Source: an uncultured Clostridia bacterium (GTDB lineage Bacteria > Bacillota > Clostridia > Oscillospirales > Ruminococcaceae). From it: a stretch of DNA of 64,000 bases. A program made the translations under genes and the position numbers. Position 1 is the first letter of the stretch, and every line of letters begins with the position of its first letter. Shown here piece after piece: positions 59,679-64,000 of this stretch. The stretch lies in NCBI GenBank assembly GCA_944386475.1, contig CALXBH010000007.1, positions 1 through 64,000 of the forward strand, in the 5' to 3' direction. The notes beneath the pieces are model-generated. The model saw only the letters and a list, made by a program, of their open reading frames with translations, had not been told where the DNA came from and ran no database searches.

Positions 59679-60332
59679 TTATCTGGCAACGAAATACTTG
59701 GCGATCTCCTGCGCCACCAGCTGATGGCCTGCCGCAGTCGGATGATTGACATGGGAGAGATACCGTGTTAGCTCCTCCGGTTCCGAAATATTGCGCTCGA
59801 ACGCCCTGAAGCTGTCAGCCAGAGCTACGTCATACTGGCCGGCAATGTCTCGCACCTGTTGGGCGTGCTGTACAAGCTGCTGCCAAAGTTCATTTTGTTC
59901 ATAATAGGAATTGTCCCAGGTAGGGGTACACAAAATCACCTTGCTGTTTTGCTCCAAAGCTCTTTGGAGCATACTCTCCCATGCGCTGCGGGCCTTGCTT
60001 AAACCAATGTGGCGATCGTTTAAGCTGTAGTCAATGACCAGTACATCCGGCTTGTGAGGCAGGACATCGCTTTCAAAACGCTCTGCTCCGCCTGCGGAGG
60101 TTTCGCCGCCGATAGCGGTTACGATCATGTTGATGACCGCAAAGGGAAACCGCTCCTTTACCATCGTATGCAATAGATGGGGGTAGGCGTGAAACGTGTC
60201 AATATACGGTGTTGCAAAATAGCCGGCAGGCACACTATGCCCGTGGCATACGATATTGATAGTGCGGTTATGGGGCCACTGTTTTGCCATTTCGTCCAGC
60301 AAAGAGTTTAGATAGGAAATTCCCTGTATCAT
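59679..60332 (-). CDS. SGNH/GDSL-type hydrolase
   Basis: A 217-residue SGNH-family esterase or lipase-like protein. Block I reads NIVCHGHSVPAGY (catalytic Ser in GHS instead of GDS), block II TAIGGETSAGGAERF, block III DYSLNDRH with the Asn, and block V LSHVNHPTAAGHQLVA with the Asp/His pair reading NHP. No signal peptide is seen, so it is probably cytoplasmic. ATG 60332 follows CGGAGG. Unit 3 of the rubrerythrin-tail array. Confidence 0.85.
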   Translation of the reverse strand: MIQGISYLNSLLDEMAKQWPHNRTINIVCHGHSVPAGYFATPYIDTFHAYPHLLHTMVKERFPFAVINMIVTAIGGETSAGGAERFESDVLPHKPDVLVIDYSLNDRHIGLSKARSAWESMLQRALEQNSKVILCTPTWDNSYYEQNELWQQLVQHAQQVRDIAGQYDVALADSFRAFERNISEPEELTRYLSHVNHPTAAGHQLVAQEIAKYFVAR

Positions 60333-60413
60333 AGCGTCCTCCGATTATTACAGATTGATAGCGCAGGGCAGAACGGTCAGACCTGTTTAACATTGCCTTG
60401 CAGCTCATGACAA

Positions 60414-60449
60414 AAAGGCGGATGGTTCTAAACAGAATCATCCGCCTTT
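60414..60449 (-). terminator. Terminator after rubrerythrin remnant 2
   Basis: A 10-base perfect outer stem (AAAGGCGGAT with ATCCGCCTTT) and partly paired inner part, running into CTTTTTG on the minus strand. Confidence 0.85.
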
Positions 60450-60490
60450 CTCCGGATAAAATCCGGCTATTATTTCTCAACGTATTTCGC

Positions 60491-60550
60491 TTATTTGCCG
60501 AAATACCGTTTCAGCAGGCCGGCAAACGCTCTGCCATGCCGTGCTTCGTC
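60491..60550 (-). repeat. Rubrerythrin 3'-end remnant 2
   Basis: 60 bases encoding DEARHGRAFAGLLKRYFGK and stop on the minus strand, without the rest of the gene. Matches remnant 1 at 57 of 60 bases. The resident intact gene ends GLLKRYFK with quite different codons. Confidence 0.92.
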
Positions 60551-60567
60551 ATAAAAATCCGAATGGC

Positions 60568-61017
60568 TTAATGTTCTGTCTGTCTTTTTGTGTAATCAAT
60601 ATGTCCTAATAACTCGATGCTGTCCATATATTTGTCATAGGCATGTTTCCCGGACTTTTTGATAGCTTTGTCCCTAACCACCTGCACTAAGCATCGATTC
60701 GTTTGGTTGTAAAACATAATTCTCATAGACACTTCCATAATAGCAGAGTAGCCTGAAATTGCAATCGTTCCCATCTCTTCCTTGGCGACTGAAGAGTAAT
60801 GAATTTCGTTATTTGCTCTTTTCAACGCCGCTGTTACATCTTTCAAACCACTGCCCGCAATTTTTTCCACTTCCAGTGCCTGTATAGTGGATTTTGAGAA
60901 ATCATCCTCAATCACAGCATTTATCATGGATAACATTTGTTCCCAGCCGATTGGCCAAGTTAGCTCATAATACAGTGTTGTAAACACTTTTCCTTTTTCA
61001 ATTTTTAGAAGTTGCAT
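60568..61017 (-). CDS. Protein of unknown function (unit 2)
   Basis: A 149-residue soluble protein with no motif I recognise. It begins MQLLKIEKGKVFTTLYYELTWPIGWEQML, carries an alternating helix/strand pattern, and ends with CLVQVVRDKAIKKSGKHAYDKYMDSIELLG. Codon use is A/T-richer than the housekeeping genes. ATG 61017 is 6 bp after GAGGTG. It sits between two terminators and is followed by rubrerythrin remnant 2. Confidence 0.65.
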   Translation of the reverse strand: MQLLKIEKGKVFTTLYYELTWPIGWEQMLSMINAVIEDDFSKSTIQALEVEKIAGSGLKDVTAALKRANNEIHYSSVAKEEMGTIAISGYSAIMEVSMRIMFYNQTNRCLVQVVRDKAIKKSGKHAYDKYMDSIELLGHIDYTKRQTEH

Positions 61018-61162
61018 TGAACTCACCTCAACAAAAAATAGGTTGCCTTCATGACAGCACGACCTAATGGTTTTGCACCCCTTACGATCCTATTCATCAG
61101 ATATCGTAATCAATTCTACAAACGCTGTAATGAGCCACAAGAACCCCTTTTTATATAAAAAG

Positions 61163-61190
61163 AGTATGCCATCAAAAATGATAGCATACT
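61163..61190 (-). terminator. Terminator after rubrerythrin remnant 1
   Basis: A 12-base stem with one mismatch (AGTATGCCATCA with TGATAGCATACT). Its left half and the bases up to the remnant stop are nearly the same as those after the intact rubrerythrin gene. Confidence 0.85.
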
Positions 61191-61223
61191 CCCTCATTTT
61201 TTGCAAGAAAGTTGATTTATTTG
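61180..61223 (-). repeat. 44-bp block duplicated downstream of rubrerythrin (copy A)
   Basis: Matches 61974-62017 at 42 of 44 bases: half of the terminator stem, the spacer TTGCAAGAAAGTTGAT, the stop codon and one more codon. Beyond this the coding part changes to a different allele. Confidence 0.92.
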
Positions 61224-61279
61224 CCGAAATACCGTTTCAGAAGGCCGGCAAACGCTCTGCCGTGGCGTGCTTCGTCGCG
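61217..61279 (-). repeat. Rubrerythrin 3'-end remnant 1
   Basis: 63 bases encoding RDEARHGRAFAGLLKRYFGK and stop on the minus strand, equivalent to the last 20 codons of rubrerythrin ([19 protein letters not shown] in the intact gene). Nothing upstream in the frame resembles rubrerythrin. Follows the zinc-ribbon membrane protein gene by about 60 bp. Confidence 0.92.
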
Positions 61280-61337
61280 GAATAACAATGAAAAAATCGC
61301 ATAGAATAAGCATTTTATAAAATAACTCACACTCGAC

Positions 61338-61934
61338 TCACACCAAAAGTTTGCCATTTCCAACACATTTCTTATCATCATAAATTAAAAATTCCGTAGG
61401 TGCAAAGGTGCAGTCTATGGGTTTGATTACTCTCACAAAGTATTTATTCAAATTATCATTCGTTATTTCTGCAATGTATTCTCTATGGATATTTACTTTA
61501 TTTAATTCATTGCTTGTCGGCTTTAACATATACACGCTACCTGAAGTTATTTCTTTAGAATCAATTTCTACAGGAAATAATATATCATTATAATCTCCGT
61601 CAAGGCGGGTAAGGACACAGTTTTTTCCCGAAATAAGAGTCAAAGCAAAAGAAAATAGAATCATAAAGAGGAGTAATATGAAAACAAATATGTACATTTT
61701 AGCAATTAACAAAACAACCAATGCAAACGCCAAAATCAAATAAATCGGTATAAGGTATTTCAGTATTTTTTTCCCTTGTAAAGTGCTCCTTCTTTCAATT
61801 TCACGGTGGCAATGCGGACAGTTGAAAAATATAGTATTTCTTATAAATGCGCCAATTCCATAATCTTTACCGGTATATTTTTGATAATTAGAAAATGTAG
61901 GTTCTCCGCAATATGGACAGTAGTATTTTTTCAA
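61338..61934 (-). CDS. Zinc-ribbon membrane protein, unknown function (unit 1)
   Basis: A 198-residue protein: an N-terminal zinc ribbon with CPYCG (6-9) and CPHCH (39-43), two adjacent transmembrane helices (about 57-78 and 80-100), and a C-terminal domain of about 95 residues without known motif. Strongly A/T-rich, unlike the surrounding genes, so likely acquired. TTG start at 61934 with AGGAGG at 8 bp. It starts only 24 bp after the rubrerythrin terminator with no room for a promoter, so it depends on read-through from rubrerythrin. Confidence 0.8.
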   Translation of the reverse strand: MKKYYCPYCGEPTFSNYQKYTGKDYGIGAFIRNTIFFNCPHCHREIERRSTLQGKKILKYLIPIYLILAFALVVLLIAKMYIFVFILLLFMILFSFALTLISGKNCVLTRLDGDYNDILFPVEIDSKEITSGSVYMLKPTSNELNKVNIHREYIAEITNDNLNKYFVRVIKPIDCTFAPTEFLIYDDKKCVGNGKLLV

Positions 61935-61957
61935 AAAACATCCCTCCTAAAATAAAA

Positions 61958-61984
61958 AGTATGCTATCTAAAGGATAGCATACT
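61958..61984 (-). terminator. Terminator of rubrerythrin
   Basis: An 11-base perfect stem (AGTATGCTATC with GATAGCATACT), running into T5ATTTT on the minus strand. Confidence 0.9.
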
Positions 61985-62017
61985 CCCTAATATTTTGCAA
62001 GAAAGTTGATTTATTTG
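61974..62017 (-). repeat. 44-bp block downstream of rubrerythrin (copy B)
   Basis: Counterpart of 61180-61223, identical at 42 of 44 bases, covering the 3' end of the intact rubrerythrin gene and its terminator. Confidence 0.92.
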
Positions 62018-62553
62018 AAGTATCTCTTCAGCAGACCCTCAAATGCCTTGCCGTGACGGGCCTCGTCACGAGCCATCTCATGAACAGTGTCATGGATTGC
62101 ATCCAGATTCAAAGCTTTAGCGCGTTTTGCCAGATCGGTTTTGCCAGCGGTAGCGCCGTTTTCAGCCTCTACGCGCATCTGCAGGTTTTTCTCGGTGCTG
62201 TCGGTGACAACTTCGCCCAGAAGCTCGGCAAATTTCGCGGCATGCTCCGCCTCTTCCCAAGCGGCTTTCTCCCAGTACAGGCCGATCTCAGGATAGCCTT
62301 CCCGATGGGCAACCCGGGCCATCGCCAGGTACATACCAACCTCGGTGCATTCGCCGTTAAAGTTAGCGCGCAGATCTTCCAGGATATCCTCCGGAACGCC
62401 TTTGGCAACGCCCACAACATGCTCGGAAGCCCAAGTCATATCGCCGCCCTGCTCAACAAATTTCTCTTTGGGAGCTTTACACTGGGGGCAAAAATCGGGA
62501 GCCTCTGCTCCTTCATAAACATAACCACATACAGAACATACGAACTTTTTCAT
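62011..62553 (-). CDS. Reverse-type rubrerythrin
   Basis: A 180-residue peroxide-reducing protein of anaerobes. The rubredoxin domain is at the N-terminus (CSVC at 6-9 and CPQC at 22-25), the reverse of classical rubrerythrin. The di-iron ferritin-like domain follows, with [24 protein letters not shown] and the C-terminal [18 protein letters not shown] 62553 follows TGGAGGAA. Its 3' end seeds a series of remnant copies further downstream. Confidence 0.95.
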   Translation of the reverse strand: MKKFVCSVCGYVYEGAEAPDFCPQCKAPKEKFVEQGGDMTWASEHVVGVAKGVPEDILEDLRANFNGECTEVGMYLAMARVAHREGYPEIGLYWEKAAWEEAEHAAKFAELLGEVVTDSTEKNLQMRVEAENGATAGKTDLAKRAKALNLDAIHDTVHEMARDEARHGKAFEGLLKRYFK

Positions 62554-62615
62554 GAACGATTCCTCCATTCAGTGTTGTCGTTTTAGTCATCCAGAATCAC
62601 ATCTGGTTTACTAAA

Positions 62616-62644
62616 AATATACCACAAAAGTATAGTTTTTGCAA
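62616..62644 (-). promoter_or_regulatory. Promoter of rubrerythrin
   Basis: Minus-strand TTGCAA (62639-62644), 17 bp, TATATT (62616-62621), about 55 bp before the start. A PerR-type box was not recognised. Confidence 0.7.
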
Positions 62645-62825
62645 GGAGTTTTTAAAAAAATCTATTCACAATTTTGAAGCTGATTATTTTTTGTAATTTA
62701 TGCAATATGTCAAAATATGATGAAAAAGCTGAAATGTTTCCTTTTCCCAGGCAGTCAGTTGCATCGGCGGCAGTTTTTGTGTTAGGATAAAAGCGTATTA
62801 TCAAAAAGGACAGGAAGTTTTTGTT

Positions 62826-64000
62826 ATGCGTGTTTTACTCACCGGCATCAACGCCAAATTTATTCATGCAAATCTGGCCATCCGTCTGCTGCAAGCCGCA
62901 GCAGAGCGTCAGGGAATCCCTGTCACCATCCGGGAATTTACCATTAATCAGCATCTGGAGATGATCTTCGGCGAGCTGTTAGAGGCTTCCCCGGACGTTT
63001 TGGGAATCTCCTGCTACATCTGGAACTGGGAGATGGTCAAAAAGCTGGTGCCGGAGCTGAAAAAAGTTTTGCCGCACACCACCATCCTCCTGGGCGGGCC
63101 GGAGGTAAGCTATGAAAGCGAGAAGGCTTTAAAACAAACCGGCGCGGATATAATCTTAAAAGGGGAGGGGGAGGAAAGCTTTCCCCTTGTTTTAAAAGAG
63201 CTTTCAAAGCCTGTTCCCGATCTGTCAAAGGTTCCTGGGATTGTCTTTCGGAAAGAGGGGGGCACGCAGGAAACTGCCTGTGCCGCTTTGCCTTATATGG
63301 ACGACGTCCCCTTCGTTTACACCGAAGAGGACATGCCCTCTTATCAGCACCGGATTCTTTACTATGAAACTATGCGGGGCTGTCCTTTTCAGTGCCAGTA
63401 CTGCTTATCTTCTACTACCAGAGGGGTTCGGCTGAGAAGCCTTTCCAAAGTCCTGCCGGAGCTGCAGTTTTTCCTGGATCACCGGGTGCGGCAGGTCAAA
63501 TTTGTAGACCGCACCTTTAACTGCAATAAAGCTCATGCCGCCGCCATCTGGCGCTACCTGATCGAACATGACAACGGGTATACCAATTTTCACTTTGAAA
63601 TCGCCGCCGATCTTTTGGACGACGAGCTGATTCGGTTATTATCCCAAGCGCGGCCGGGGCTTTTTCAGATGGAAATCGGCGTGCAGTCCACCAACGGGGA
63701 GACATTGGACGCCATCCAGCGGCAATCTGACTTTGCAAAGCTGTCGGAAATTGTGCGCCGGCTGCAACAGCCGGGAAATATTCACCTGCACTTGGATTTG
63801 ATCGCCGGGCTTCCCTTTGAAGACTACGATCGTTTTAAGCAATCCTTTAACGACCTGTACGCTCTGCATCCCGATCAATTGCAGCTGGGGTTTTTAAAGT
63901 TGTTAAAAGGCTCAGGCCTATACCGGGATCGGGAACAATACGGGCTTGTCTGCCGGGATTACGCTCCGTATGAGGTACTGTGTACCAGCTGGATTAACCC
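62826..64000 (+). CDS. B12-binding radical SAM protein (DUF4080 type), C-terminus beyond the window
   Basis: At least 391 residues. A cobalamin-binding-like Rossmann domain (about 1-140: LLTGINAKFIHANLAIRLL, DVLGISCYIWN, ILLGGPEVSYESEKAL) precedes the radical SAM domain with RGCPFQCQYCLSS (three cluster cysteines). KFVDRTFNCN, FHFEIAADLLDDELI and MEIGVQSTN match the family of B12-binding radical SAM proteins that often end in DUF4080. Substrate unknown. The frame is open at 64000, so the last part is missing. Confidence 0.88.
   Translation, partial: MRVLLTGINAKFIHANLAIRLLQAAAERQGIPVTIREFTINQHLEMIFGELLEASPDVLGISCYIWNWEMVKKLVPELKKVLPHTTILLGGPEVSYESEKALKQTGADIILKGEGEESFPLVLKELSKPVPDLSKVPGIVFRKEGGTQETACAALPYMDDVPFVYTEEDMPSYQHRILYYETMRGCPFQCQYCLSSTTRGVRLRSLSKVLPELQFFLDHRVRQVKFVDRTFNCNKAHAAAIWRYLIEHDNGYTNFHFEIAADLLDDELIRLLSQARPGLFQMEIGVQSTNGETLDAIQRQSDFAKLSEIVRRLQQPGNIHLHLDLIAGLPFEDYDRFKQSFNDLYALHPDQLQLGFLKLLKGSGLYRDREQYGLVCRDYAPYEVLCTSWIN

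Noticed and set aside
1-64000. CRISPR arrays, tRNA or rRNA genes, transposases, phage genes
   Set aside because: No regularly spaced repeats, cloverleaf-like segments or matching protein families were seen anywhere in the window.

Overview
The window comes from a moderately GC-rich anaerobic, spore-forming Firmicute, most likely a gut Clostridia of the Oscillospirales/Ruminococcaceae type. This is inferred from an NAD(P)-linked HndABCD [FeFe] hydrogenase, a reverse-type rubrerythrin, CotF-like coat proteins, meso-diaminopimelate dehydrogenase, a CIRCE element, Gram-positive LexA boxes, and the gene orders nadD-yqeK-LCP-rsfS-leuS and DUF512-der-plsY-gpsA. No rRNA, tRNA, CRISPR array, insertion sequence or prophage was seen.

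Layout. 1-6.4 kb (+): housekeeping operon rdgB(partial)-yhbY-nadD-yqeK-LCP-rsfS-leuS, then rpsU with its own promoter. 6.5-12.7 kb (-): hsp20 with an upstream CIRCE, a DUF1622 membrane protein, purL and mtaB. 12.8-24.4 kb (+): an HPr-like protein without the catalytic histidine, DUF1287, a D,D-carboxypeptidase, pgi, a P-loop protein, a lipoprotein, ddh, yceD-rpmF, DUF512-der-plsY-gpsA. 24.5-26.6 kb (+): a two-gene DNA-repair-type operon whose promoter carries two LexA boxes. 26.7-35.6 kb: a divergent hydrogenase region, with hndA-ATPase-hndB-hndC-hndD on the minus strand and DRTGG-ATPase-sensory-type hydrogenase-DRTGG-PHP on the plus strand. 35.6-39.6 kb: three acetyltransferases (one AT-rich), murC and a small XRE regulator. 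39.7-45.2 kb (+): a DHH phosphoesterase, a C39-like peptidase, a two-component system and an unknown membrane protein. 45.3-50.1 kb: a two-gene SufC/SufB-like Fe-S system, a metal-efflux ATPase with a detached HMA chaperone behind a palindromic operator, and two coat-like proteins. 50.2-59.0 kb: an AraC regulator divergent from a complete hexuronate pathway (uxaC, uxuA, SDR fructuronate reductase, eda, kdgK) extended by two sugar isomerase-like proteins and a Gfo/Idh/MocA oxidoreductase. 59.1-62.6 kb (-): rubrerythrin followed by four unrelated small genes. 62.8 kb to the end (+): a B12-binding radical SAM protein that runs off the window.

The most unusual structure is at 59.1-62.6 kb. Downstream of intact rubrerythrin, each of four unrelated genes is followed by a short degenerate copy of a rubrerythrin 3' end and a terminator hairpin. 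The two copies nearest rubrerythrin match each other at about 57 of 60 bases but differ from the resident gene's own 3' end. The copies decay with distance from the intact gene. This looks like repeated insertion of single-gene units at the rubrerythrin terminus, using the gene tail as the junction. Other points of interest are direct sequence evidence for SOS control of the radical SAM/DUF4130-type pair, a sensory hydrogenase with an Ala in place of a cysteine in its first H-cluster motif, and an HPr-like protein that has lost His15 but kept the Ser46 motif.

Start sites were chosen by ribosome-binding site and family length. Several are TTG or GTG (leuS, one GNAT, the response regulator, kdgK, the C39-like peptidase, two small cassette genes).
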